From positions 1 to 6,786 of the forward strand of contig SLKL01000131.1 in the NCBI GenBank assembly GCA_007134625.1: a stretch of DNA of 6,786 nt, in the 5' to 3' direction. Within the stretch, counting starts at the first letter, position 1; every line of letters begins with the position of its first letter. The notes beneath the pieces are model-generated. The model ran no database searches and was not told where the DNA came from. It saw only the letters and a list, made by a program, of their open reading frames with translations. Below, piece after piece: positions 1 to 5,965 of this stretch. Origin of the DNA: Saprospiraceae bacterium. Lineage in GTDB: Bacteria; Bacteroidota; Bacteroidia; Chitinophagales; Saprospiraceae. The position numbers were made by a program, and so were the translations under genes.

Positions 1-1
1 A

Positions 2-235
2 TCCTCTAATCCGACCCTTTATCCAAATCCTGCTCATGATCTTTTAAATATAAAAAACGATCAGAGAGTAACGAGGGTTGAGTTTTTTAATCTATTGGGT
101 CAAAGTATTTATTCTACGCCTCATAATTCAGGAACAACCATTAATATTGGACACCTGAATAATGGAATGTACTTTGTTAAGTTAATGGATGAAAATAATG
201 CCGTGGTGAGGACTTTGAGACTTAATAAAAGGTGA
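2..235 (+). CDS. C-terminal end of a secreted protein with a T9SS type A sorting domain (5' truncated)
   Basis: The frame is open from the left edge and gives 77 residues before a TGA stop; the start lies outside the window. The visible part is a complete type IX secretion sorting domain. It has LYPNPAHDLLNI near residues 6-17 (the YPNP motif that opens these domains), VEFFNLLGQSIYS in the middle, an INIGHLNNGMYFVKL strand segment, and a short basic end, RTLRLNKR. In this family the tail directs export across the outer membrane by the T9SS of Bacteroidota and is normally cleaved, leaving the cargo on the surface or released. The cargo domain is not visible, so its activity is unknown (adhesin, hydrolase and others are possible). 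It converges with the pterin synthase gene, with a 40-bp gap. I am confident about the domain and cannot say anything about the rest of the protein. Confidence 0.9.
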   Translation, partial: SSNPTLYPNPAHDLLNIKNDQRVTRVEFFNLLGQSIYSTPHNSGTTINIGHLNNGMYFVKLMDENNAVVRTLRLNKR

Positions 236-244
236 TTTATTACT

Positions 245-264
245 GTTACTTTAAAAAGTGTAAC
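245..264. terminator. Possible weak hairpin between convergent genes
   Basis: The 40-bp gap between the convergent T9SS-cargo and pterin synthase genes contains GTTAC (245-249) and its exact complement GTAAC (260-264) around an A/T-rich centre. An alternative fold pairs ACTT with AAGT. The position suits a shared terminator, but the stem is short and AT-rich and no clear T-tract follows on either strand. This is a guess from location. Confidence 0.25.
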
Positions 265-275
265 TGAGGTAAAAA

Positions 276-695
276 TCAATCGCCGTACTCAGCGTAGTTT
301 CTTACAGTTTCGTATAACCTGACTCTGAGCTTGTATTTCTTATCCAATTTCTTTCGGATTCTTGTGTAAGCAATTACGCAAATATTCTCAACTGTAGGGT
401 TCAAATCTTGAAATTCCTCCACCTGTTCATTGAGATTTTTGTGATCAAAGTATTCTGTAACTTCTTCCGAAATAATTTTTTTGAGTTCGTCCAGATTGAT
501 TAACATACCAGTTACCGGATCAATTTTTCCCGTTAAACACACTTCGATCTCGTAATTATGCCCGTGATAGTGAGGGTTGTTACACTTTCCAAAAACTTTG
601 TCATTTTGTTCAAAGTCCCAATGTTTGACATATAAACGGTGAGCAGCATTAAAGTGCCCTCTCCTATATACTGAAATCTCTTTTTCGTTTTCCAT
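276..695 (-). CDS. 6-pyruvoyltetrahydropterin synthase family protein (PTPS-II type)
   Basis: A 139-aa cytoplasmic protein of T-fold type that covers the whole PTPS/QueD family length. PTPS converts 7,8-dihydroneopterin triphosphate to 6-pyruvoyltetrahydropterin; QueD makes 6-carboxytetrahydropterin for queuosine. Zinc ligands are H19, H44 and H46, the catalytic Cys is C38, and the Asp-His pair is D84-H85 in FDHKNLN. Pterin-binding residues are T101/E103 in PTVEN and E129 in YET. The motif is CNNPHYHGH, that is C-x5-HGH, as in animal PTPS, not the C-x3-HGH of QueD. All these residues lie at a constant offset of 4 from the rat enzyme numbering as I recall it, which implies no internal gaps. 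The segment GKIDPVTGMLINL is also very like the eukaryotic enzyme. It starts at ATG (695) and lies 55 bp downstream of the FkbM gene on the same strand. Automatic pipelines would probably name it 6-carboxytetrahydropterin synthase; the motif argues for PTPS proper. The family is certain, the exact product is inferred. Confidence 0.93.
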   Translation of the reverse strand: MENEKEISVYRRGHFNAAHRLYVKHWDFEQNDKVFGKCNNPHYHGHNYEIEVCLTGKIDPVTGMLINLDELKKIISEEVTEYFDHKNLNEQVEEFQDLNPTVENICVIAYTRIRKKLDKKYKLRVRLYETVRNYAEYGD

Positions 696-709
696 AGATT
701 AACTGTGTG

Positions 710-726
710 TTGAATAGATTATTCAA
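710..726. repeat. Perfect 7-bp inverted repeat upstream of the pterin synthase gene
   Basis: TTGAATA (710-716) and TATTCAA (720-726) are exact reverse complements separated by GAT. The element ends 15 bases from the pterin synthase start codon, within the 55-bp gap after the FkbM gene. It could be an operator half-site pair or a small hairpin in the leader. No T-run follows it on the minus strand, so it is not a canonical terminator. AT-rich sequence makes chance a real possibility. Confidence 0.4.
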
Positions 727-750
727 TAAACATCAGTTTCTATTTTCAGT

Positions 751-1467
751 TCAGGGATGTGCGATAAAATAGTAGTTGCGTTTGTTGTAGTATTGATCGC
801 TGAAGTTGTCTGCAGAAAGTGGAGGGTTACCTTTTATCCATGAACCCAGATTAGAAATCTTCATTGATTTTTCCTCAAAAAAACTATAAATCATTTCCGG
901 ACTCGTCCCATAAATGTCTGAAGCTCCTAGGCCATGCTCAAATACTATAATTGGCTTGCACCTCTCGATGATTCTTGACGCCCCCTGCAAAACCTGAAGC
1001 TCTGCACCTTCAACATCAATTTTTATGAAATCAATATCAATTTCCTTAGGAATGAGATTATCCAATAATTCTGTCTTTACTGTAATGCTTGTATCCTCTT
1101 CGTTTGGCTTATCATAGTTTCTCTTTTTTAGACCACTGTAAGAGGGATTGCTAATTACAAAATTAAAATCTGATTCTCCTTTTTTATTGCTCGCAGCATA
1201 ATTTAGGATATTACAATTATCTGCAAATGCATATTTCTCCCTCAGGGCATTAAATTTTTCAGGGATGGGCTCAATTCCAAAGTGCTGTCCTTCTGGTGCT
1301 GCCTTTAGTAATAGATCCAGTATTTCACCAATAAAGCAGCCTACGTCTATGCAATTGCTGTCTTTTTTCAAGGTCTTGATTATCTTTTTAGTTTGTATAT
1401 CGTAGAGATGATTCTTGCTAAGCGGAATGGGACTTAGTTTTAGGATTCTCTTTATTGTACTTTTCAT
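751..1467 (-). CDS. FkbM family SAM-dependent methyltransferase
   Basis: A 238-aa protein with a class I Rossmann methyltransferase core of the FkbM type. Members transfer a methyl group from S-adenosylmethionine, often to hydroxyls of sugars or secondary metabolites; the substrate here cannot be read from sequence. Visible motifs in order: CIDVGCFIGEI (39-49, SAM motif I), FGIEPIPEKF (63-72, acidic end of strand 2), NYAASNKKGESDF (89-101), then IDFIKIDVEGAELQVLQGA (145-163), the family hallmark with D151 and E153, and IVFEHG (174-179). The N-terminal 35 residues are basic and hydrophobic but give no clear signal peptide. It starts at ATG (1467) and is divergent from the PsbP-like gene across a 193-bp spacer. 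The pterin synthase gene follows 55 bp downstream on the same strand, so the two may be cotranscribed, without obvious functional linkage. No glycosyltransferases or capsule genes lie next to it, which is where FkbM genes often occur. Confidence 0.9.
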   Translation of the reverse strand: MKSTIKRILKLSPIPLSKNHLYDIQTKKIIKTLKKDSNCIDVGCFIGEILDLLLKAAPEGQHFGIEPIPEKFNALREKYAFADNCNILNYAASNKKGESDFNFVISNPSYSGLKKRNYDKPNEEDTSITVKTELLDNLIPKEIDIDFIKIDVEGAELQVLQGASRIIERCKPIIVFEHGLGASDIYGTSPEMIYSFFEEKSMKISNLGSWIKGNPPLSADNFSDQYYNKRNYYFIAHP

Positions 1468-1660
1468 TTTATGGAATTTGAGTTTTGGTCCTTTGTTGGA
1501 AAAATGAATTTTTGGGATCTTTTAGATTAAATGCAAAAAGATGTTTTCTTATTTTAAGTTTTATCATTCTTACGAAAAAGAGGTAGCACAGTTTAATTAT
1601 TCTACAAAGGAAAAGAATTTTTAAGAATCCGTTTCGTTTTGATTTTCATAATTGATTTTG
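1468..1660. other. Divergent intergenic spacer, no clear promoter
   Basis: This 193-bp AT-rich spacer separates the divergent FkbM and PsbP-like genes, so both promoters should lie here. I found no full TAnnTTTG box on either strand. The nearest is TAAGTTTT at 1555-1562 (+), one mismatch, but no TTG sits at the expected distance upstream. No open reading frame, tRNA or long repeat was recognised. Confidence 0.5.
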
Positions 1661-2245
1661 ATGAGCAATAAATTCCTTTCTCTTTTTTTACTTAGTTTGG
1701 CGTGCATAGTTTTTGGACTATCTACCTTATCCGCTCAAAATTGGAATTTTGTCGTTGAACCGGATGCTAATTTTCGTATTTCGGTTCCGGAAGGTAAAGA
1801 AACTTATCGACTAAATGAGGTAGATCATCCTGTTTTTGGCCCTTTAAAAATTCATCATTATACCCATGTAGATACCCTGTCAGAAAAAGGAGACATAGTT
1901 TACACTGTTTTTTATACGGATTATCCGGAGGATATGGTGCATCAGGATTCAGTGGAGTTGCTTAAAGAATTTTTTCTCGTTACTGCAGAATCTGCAGCAT
2001 ATTCTGTTGCCGGTAATCTCGTGTATTCAGATAATATTCAAAATTTCCATTGCCCCGGCTACACTTTTAGGGTACATTATAATCAAGGGAATGCGGTAAT
2101 CAGATCAAGGGCATATCTGTGCTGTTCCCAATTGTATATCCTATCTGTTGCCTCTACTGCTGATGGAGTTTCTACGGAAAATATGTTTCGCTTTTTTGAT
2201 TCTTTCGCACTCATTCAGGACTGTAAATCTGTTATGGGGAATTGA
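1661..2245 (+). CDS. Exported PsbP-like hypothetical protein
   Basis: A 194-aa protein that starts with a Sec signal peptide: SNK, a hydrophobic core at about residues 5-20, then STLSAQ, with cleavage probably near residue 26. The mature part resembles small bacterial PsbP-fold proteins. It opens with FVVEPDANFRISVPEGKE, followed by FGPLKIHHYTHVD, a YTVFYTDYPEDM strand, and near the end FHCPGYTFRVHYNQG and RSRAYLCCSQLYILSV, the usual 'GYPGREFR...R.yLv..rLY.L' pattern of the family. Such proteins are exported, but their biochemical role is not known. C18 lies in LSLAC, but position -3 is S and the hydrophobic core continues past it, so a lipoprotein is unlikely. Four mature cysteines (131, 154, 155, 188) could form disulfides. 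I chose ATG 1661 over the in-frame TTG at 1652 because it gives a standard signal peptide. It is monocistronic and converges with the SRPBCC gene. The family assignment is tentative. Confidence 0.7.
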   Translation: MSNKFLSLFLLSLACIVFGLSTLSAQNWNFVVEPDANFRISVPEGKETYRLNEVDHPVFGPLKIHHYTHVDTLSEKGDIVYTVFYTDYPEDMVHQDSVELLKEFFLVTAESAAYSVAGNLVYSDNIQNFHCPGYTFRVHYNQGNAVIRSRAYLCCSQLYILSVASTADGVSTENMFRFFDSFALIQDCKSVMGN

Positions 2246-2264
2246 AATCTATAGCTTGGGTAAA

Positions 2265-2816
2265 TTAGCCTGCTAGTTCAGGATAAAATTCAAAAAATTG
2301 TTCCTTAATCTTGTTATGCTCCTTTTCAATAGAGTCCGTTGATTCCTTTAATCTGTAGAAAATATTGTAGGGAAATTGCAGTGTCAATTCACGTTTCCAT
2401 TTTACCTCCACATTTTGGTGATCGAGCACCTCGATTTTGAAGCGGTCTTTGGTTAAGCGATTGTCGCGCTGTGATGATTGAGAAATTAATTCAATAGTGG
2501 TCAGTGGCTTAATTAGGCTCATTTGGGTTTGCCCTCGCTTAAAGCCATTTCTGGAGGTTTCCCAATGGAGAACAGCATCCTTAGTGCCGTCCACACCACT
2601 CACCCAACTCAGGTGTTCACTCTCATCATAAGAAAGTAAATACCAGGCCGGATAATTTTCAAATTGACTGAAAATCCTGAATGCTGTCCCCGAGTTGACA
2701 GGCAAGGTAAAAGTGACTTTACTATCGTATTTATTGGGAAGTAAAATTCCGAAAACCAAGACAGCAGTTAATGCGAACAGTGTGAAAAAGATAAGAAATT
2801 TAGCGGATCTTGACAT
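2265..2816 (-). CDS. Membrane-anchored SRPBCC family protein
   Basis: A 183-aa protein with one N-terminal membrane helix (about residues 7-26, after the basic MSRSAK) followed by a soluble domain on the outer face. The domain starts as SRPBCC/polyketide-cyclase-like proteins do: KVTFTLPVNSGTAFRIFSQF (33-52), then ENYPAWY (53-59), which matches the 'd..ny..W' helix-strand turn after the first strand. HWETSRNGFKRGQTQMSL and TTIELISQ supply the middle strands, VEVKWKRELTLQFPY (136-150) a late strand, and residues 155-178 the long C-terminal helix. SRPBCC domains bind hydrophobic ligands in a cavity; no ligand can be named here. It is the last gene of the minus-strand cluster, 31 bp after the pabC-like gene, with a promoter-like element of its own just upstream. 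It has no evident link to folate, so it may be a passenger. Its stop is 19 bp from the stop of the convergent PsbP-like gene. Confidence 0.72.
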   Translation of the reverse strand: MSRSAKFLIFFTLFALTAVLVFGILLPNKYDSKVTFTLPVNSGTAFRIFSQFENYPAWYLLSYDESEHLSWVSGVDGTKDAVLHWETSRNGFKRGQTQMSLIKPLTTIELISQSSQRDNRLTKDRFKIEVLDHQNVEVKWKRELTLQFPYNIFYRLKESTDSIEKEHNKIKEQFFEFYPELAG

Positions 2817-2842
2817 TGGTATTTGCTTCCTGGTATTACTTG

Positions 2843-2871
2843 CAAATCTAAGCCTTTTTTGAGAAAAACAA
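2843..2871 (-). promoter_or_regulatory. Candidate Bacteroidota promoter for the SRPBCC gene
   Basis: Read on the minus strand, TTG (2871-2869) is followed after 18 nt by TAGATTTG (2850-2843). This is a full match to the TAnnTTTG -7 box of Bacteroidota with a -33 TTG at an accepted distance. The -7 box ends 26 bases before the SRPBCC start codon, and it overlaps the pabC-like stop codon. It would let the SRPBCC gene be transcribed without the upstream genes. Confidence 0.5.
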
Positions 2872-3456
2872 TTGATCTGTTTTAAGGACTATAGCATCAT
2901 CTAAAGGTAGCAATGCATTAATTAGTCGAATTTCATCAGCCATGAGTAAATGTTCTTTTTTAAGTGGATGCTCGCTAATCTTACCTTTTTTAAGTAATGA
3001 TTCCCGTCTTACTCCTTTTAAAAGTGGGGTAGAGGGGGTCAGCCATCTGTCACCTATTTTTAACACTAAATTACTGTAGCTTCCATCCGTCAGAAAGTTA
3101 TCACGTATTAAGATAAAGTCATCAAAATCCGGATGGTCATTTTTTAACTTTTCAAAAGATTCCCGCTTAGCATACTTGAAATCGTAATTAATTTGACCGG
3201 CATCCAAAACCAATACCTTTTTCGGGATCGATTTTGTGTATGGAATCCATTCTATTTTTTCAATTTCTTTTTTATAAATTATTCTCAACTTCCACTTGTG
3301 ATTCAAGTTTTCAGGAGGCTTTAAGTCAGGTGCTAAGTAGATGGGAGTATTTATGCCAAATAAGAGTTTCCGACTTCTATTCATTCGGTTTATGTGGAGG
3401 TCCAATAACTCCATATTCCCCTTTTCCCAACAAATTGACTCAAGTAAATGGCACAT
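2848..3456 (-). CDS. pabC: Class IV PLP-dependent enzyme, probable aminodeoxychorismate lyase (PabC-like)
   Basis: A 202-aa fold type IV PLP protein. Aminodeoxychorismate lyase splits 4-amino-4-deoxychorismate into 4-aminobenzoate and pyruvate, in the cytoplasm. Motifs: MCHLLESICWEKGN at the start (the usual 'LlEtI...G' opening), HINRMNRSRKLLFG (21-34), WKLRIIY (55-61), YDFKYAKRESFEKL (91-104) with K94 the likely PLP lysine, then FLTDGSYSNLVLKIGDRWLTPSTPLLKGVRR (121-151), the phosphate-binding and TP..PLL.G region, and EIRLINAL near the C-terminus. It is about 65 residues shorter than E. coli PabC; short versions are common in Bacteroidota. I chose ATG at 3456, which gives a 17-bp overlap with the end of pabB; an in-frame TTG at 3468 would add four residues. 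Overlap with pabB suggests translational coupling and supports lyase over a branched-chain or D-amino acid aminotransferase. The symbol rests largely on this context. Confidence 0.85.
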   Translation of the reverse strand: MCHLLESICWEKGNMELLDLHINRMNRSRKLLFGINTPIYLAPDLKPPENLNHKWKLRIIYKKEIEKIEWIPYTKSIPKKVLVLDAGQINYDFKYAKRESFEKLKNDHPDFDDFILIRDNFLTDGSYSNLVLKIGDRWLTPSTPLLKGVRRESLLKKGKISEHPLKKEHLLMADEIRLINALLPLDDAIVLKTDQLFFSKKA

Positions 3457-4435
3457 AGATTTTTTCAATTAGTTCTTCATATTCGTCCTCCGGTTCACTT
3501 AAAAAAGTGATTCCACCACCACTTTTGTAATAATATTTGTCTCCTTCTTTTTCAATGAAACGTATCAGTACGCAGCTATCCAACTTTCCATCCTGATAAA
3601 TGCCTGCAATACCTGTGTAGAAACCACGATCGAACGTTTCCACACAGTCTAAAATCTCAGTAGTTTTTAATTTTGGAGCTCCTGTAATACTCCCAGCTGG
3701 TAACATACTGAAAAGAATGGTCCCCAGCTGGTCCCGGTAATTGTCAGACAATTCTCCGGTGATATGCGAGCTGGTTTGGTACAGGGACCGTCTCCCAGAA
3801 TTTATTTTACTCAAATACCTGAATTGCTCAACCTGAACATTTTTTGCTGATATAGACAGGTCATTGCGCAACAGATCAACAATGGTATAATGTTCAGCCA
3901 GTTCTTTCTTGTCTTTAAGGAGTATCTGACCGGCATGTTTAAGATGAGCCGGGATAGTCCCTTTCATAGGGTGTGTATGGATTTTTCCATCCGCTATTTT
4001 TACAAAAGTTTCCGGTGAAAAAGAAATGAATTTTTCATTTAATAGAACTTTGTATTGACTTGAAGCATAGTTCATTATCTGATCAAAATTGACCTCAGAC
4101 TTTAATAGTGATTGAAAGCAAAGATTGATCAGGTAGGTGTTTCCGGCTTTTATCTCAGCCATAACTTTTTCAAATGCATCAGTGTATTCATTAAAGGTAG
4201 GGGGAATAAATTCCGGTTGGCTTAAAAAGGGCTTGTTATTATATCCGGAAGCTGTCCAATTACTAAGCTGATCAAATTTATAATAAATTCCCATTTCGGC
4301 TGCTTGATTGGGTGGACAAACAAGGCACTGATCCAGTTTGTAATTTAGCATAAATACAAAGTCTTCCCCTCTTTTACCGCGGGAATTCATCAGGCGCTCT
4401 GCCTTGGATTTACTTATAAATGGTAAGTTTTCCAT
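3440..4435 (-). CDS. pabB: Aminodeoxychorismate synthase component I (PabB)
   Basis: A 331-aa chorismate-binding enzyme. With glutamine-derived ammonia from PabA it converts chorismate to 4-amino-4-deoxychorismate, the first step to 4-aminobenzoate and folate. Motifs: AGNTYLINLCFQS (97-109), SFSPETF (138-144), HPMKGTIPA (155-163), EHYTIVDLLRNDLS (181-194), SHITGELSD (223-231), LPAGSITGAPK (245-255), DRGFYTGIAGIY (269-280), SGGGITFLSEPEDEYEE (305-321). K158 in M-K-GT marks aminodeoxychorismate synthase; anthranilate synthase has Ala there. E142 and K158 are 16 residues apart, the same spacing as the E258/K274 pair I recall for E. coli PabB. It is about 120 residues shorter than E. coli PabB, with most of the N-terminal subdomain reduced, as is usual in Bacteroidota. 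ATG at 4435 lies 17 bp after the SPYFN gene; the 3' end overlaps the pabC-like gene. No pabA is present in the window. Confidence 0.95.
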   Translation of the reverse strand: MENLPFISKSKAERLMNSRGKRGEDFVFMLNYKLDQCLVCPPNQAAEMGIYYKFDQLSNWTASGYNNKPFLSQPEFIPPTFNEYTDAFEKVMAEIKAGNTYLINLCFQSLLKSEVNFDQIMNYASSQYKVLLNEKFISFSPETFVKIADGKIHTHPMKGTIPAHLKHAGQILLKDKKELAEHYTIVDLLRNDLSISAKNVQVEQFRYLSKINSGRRSLYQTSSHITGELSDNYRDQLGTILFSMLPAGSITGAPKLKTTEILDCVETFDRGFYTGIAGIYQDGKLDSCVLIRFIEKEGDKYYYKSGGGITFLSEPEDEYEELIEKIYVPFT

Positions 4436-4447
4436 AGTTTAGAATGG

Positions 4448-4476
4448 CAAAGTTACAGTTCATTTACCTTTTCCAA
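4448..4476 (-). promoter_or_regulatory. Candidate Bacteroidota promoter for pabB-pabC
   Basis: On the minus strand TTG (4476-4474) is followed after 18 nt by TAACTTTG (4455-4448), a full TAnnTTTG match. It overlaps the stop codon of the upstream SPYFN gene and ends 12 bases before the pabB ATG. Initiation at the usual distance would leave a leader of only a few bases, so either the mRNA is nearly leaderless or the match is fortuitous. Confidence 0.4.
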
Positions 4477-5898
4477 GAGCCATTGAATATCGGCAACATT
4501 TTTTGCCTCTTCCAACTCCTTTTTTAGTTTGGAGATAGCTTGTCTGTCTGTTGGATTTAGGGTGGCTAATTTTTGGGTGTATTTGATCAGGTTCAAATAG
4601 TTTTTTCTTCTTTGTTCAGGTAATTGATTCTTTTTTCGATTGAGAAAAACCCTAAATGAACTAAGGAATGAAAGTAATGCATCAATTTCATCAAGGTCGT
4701 AATAGCTTGCCATTAACATAGCCTTGGCTCCCAAGGCATATGAAAAATCCTCAAATTCTACCTCTCTCAAAAGTTCTAATACTTTTTCAAAATTCTTTTG
4801 GTGCCAAAATAATCTCGCAAGGTTAAATGCTACCGCGTTTTCTCTTTGTTCCTCATTAATAAATTTGTTGTAATCCGCAATGAATCGCTCAGTCCAGTCA
4901 AACTCTTTGAGTCGGAGTGCTACGACCACAATATTTTTAAAAGTCCATGGTGTCAATTCCCCATTGATGAATAGGTATTGCTTTTCCAGACCGTACTGAT
5001 ATAGTATTAGTGTCTCTTCCAAAAACTTCTGATCAGCCTGATTGATTCTTTTTATGCAAAAATTTAAGGCAGCAAGAAAAATATCTCTGGCTTCCATGGG
5101 TGGGAACCGATCAATATTTCGGAAAATTTCGGACTTGAGATGGTAGTAGTTTTCTTCCTTTTCAGGTTCTTTATATACTTTTAGAACGGCGAGGTTTACT
5201 GAAATCTGAGGAATCTGGCTGTAGTCTGTTTTTTCAATATGCTTCAAAATTTCATCCATAAACAGCATTTGATAATCTTCAGTTACTACATTCCTCCAAC
5301 TCAAGGCTGAAGCGTAATATCTCAGTTTTTCTGCCATGTAGAAATAGTCAAGATTTTCAGCAATTTGCTCCAGATTAAAACCTGAATCTCTTTTAATTTC
5401 TGAGCCCAGCATTGTGTAATAATTTTTTTCAATTTCATACTGGTGATAATAGTAAGAGGCTGCAACTTCGTGTTGTCTGGAAGAGAGTCTTCTGGTTGAT
5501 TTGAGTACAGAATTATATAGTGGATCCAATTTTCTCCCTGCAATACTTTGCATTAGGTAGGTGGCCTGGTGTAAAGGGTTTCGTCTGTATTCTTCTACCG
5601 CAAGAAATTCTTCTATTAGTTTGAGTAAATCCGAACAGCCCTTCCTAAATCGTGTATCTGAGAACTCATCTCCCGAAAACATCTGGTCAAATAAAATTTC
5701 CTTTGTCAGATCATCAAGAGTCGAAGTTTTAAGGCCCTCAGTTATAAGATTGAACAATATAATTAAGGAGTCATTCACGTTAAAATAGGGAGAAGTGATA
5801 AATTTTTCCAATCTATTTAATTCTACAGTATTAAAATGTCTGAGTACTTTTACTAATTTGATTGATGAAATGCCGTTTGAATTATTTTTTTTTTTCAT
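4453..5898 (-). CDS. Conserved helical protein of unknown function ('SPYFN' type)
   Basis: A 481-aa, largely alpha-helical protein without signal peptide or membrane segment, so probably cytoplasmic. I recognise it only as a long hypothetical protein that recurs in Bacteroidota. The marker is the N-terminal segment around VELNRLEKFITSPYFNVND (25-43). No catalytic motif is visible. The rest is amphipathic helix pairs rich in Tyr, Leu, Glu and Lys, for example RYYASALSWRNVV and FNLARLFWHQKNFEKVLELLREV; the latter reads like a tetratricopeptide-type helix hairpin, so a solenoid scaffold is plausible. The C-terminus is a charged helix (about 450-481). It is the first gene of the minus-strand cluster, 17 bp upstream of pabB. 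The start codon is followed directly by 11 A residues (see findings). No full TAnnTTTG box for it was found in the 275-bp spacer upstream. Function is not assigned. Confidence 0.88.
   Translation of the reverse strand: MKKKNNSNGISSIKLVKVLRHFNTVELNRLEKFITSPYFNVNDSLIILFNLITEGLKTSTLDDLTKEILFDQMFSGDEFSDTRFRKGCSDLLKLIEEFLAVEEYRRNPLHQATYLMQSIAGRKLDPLYNSVLKSTRRLSSRQHEVAASYYYHQYEIEKNYYTMLGSEIKRDSGFNLEQIAENLDYFYMAEKLRYYASALSWRNVVTEDYQMLFMDEILKHIEKTDYSQIPQISVNLAVLKVYKEPEKEENYYHLKSEIFRNIDRFPPMEARDIFLAALNFCIKRINQADQKFLEETLILYQYGLEKQYLFINGELTPWTFKNIVVVALRLKEFDWTERFIADYNKFINEEQRENAVAFNLARLFWHQKNFEKVLELLREVEFEDFSYALGAKAMLMASYYDLDEIDALLSFLSSFRVFLNRKKNQLPEQRRKNYLNLIKYTQKLATLNPTDRQAISKLKKELEEAKNVADIQWLLEKVNEL
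5885..5895 (-). repeat. 11-nt poly-A tract directly after a start codon
   Basis: The coding strand of the SPYFN gene reads ATG, then eleven A, then T. Loss of one A puts translation into a frame that stops (TAG) at codon 15; gain of one A gives TAA at codon 6. The tract could therefore act as an on/off slippage site, or simply reflect the preference for A-rich sequence around start codons in this phylum. Confidence 0.85.
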
Positions 5899-5965
5899 GA
5901 TTTTTGTGATATAAAAGTCAAGTCATTTTTGGAATTCCTGGTCCTGTCAGGGAGTCTTTGTAATG

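Noticed and set aside
1555..1562. TAAGTTTT as a -7 promoter box for the PsbP-like gene
   Set aside because: One mismatch to TAnnTTTG, and the nearest TTG-like element is about 40 bases upstream, far outside the usual spacing.
1652..1660. TTG start for the PsbP-like protein
   Set aside because: It adds only MIL before a standard ATG-led signal peptide; ATG 1661 is the simpler start.
2246..2264. Bidirectional terminator between the convergent PsbP-like and SRPBCC genes
   Set aside because: The 19-bp gap has no stable stem and no T-run; any terminator must extend into the coding ends, and I could not define one.
3234..3458. 74-codon plus-strand open frame
   Set aside because: It lies antisense within the pabC-like gene, has no family resemblance and no promoter, and is explained by the opposite coding strand.
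3457..3468. TTG start (3468) for the PabC-like protein
   Set aside because: Homologues begin close to the LLES motif, which ATG 3456 already provides; no clear ribosome site favours TTG.
5322..5543. 73-codon minus-strand open frame
   Set aside because: It is a shifted frame inside the SPYFN gene with Ile/Lys/Thr-biased, low-complexity composition and no recognisable domain.
5561..5788. 75-codon plus-strand open frame
   Set aside because: It is antisense to the SPYFN gene, serine-rich by codon mirroring, and has no motif or start-site support.
5942..5952. CCTG/CAGG hairpin in the divergent spacer
   Set aside because: The arms are separated by a single base, so it cannot form an RNA hairpin, and such a short dyad is expected by chance.
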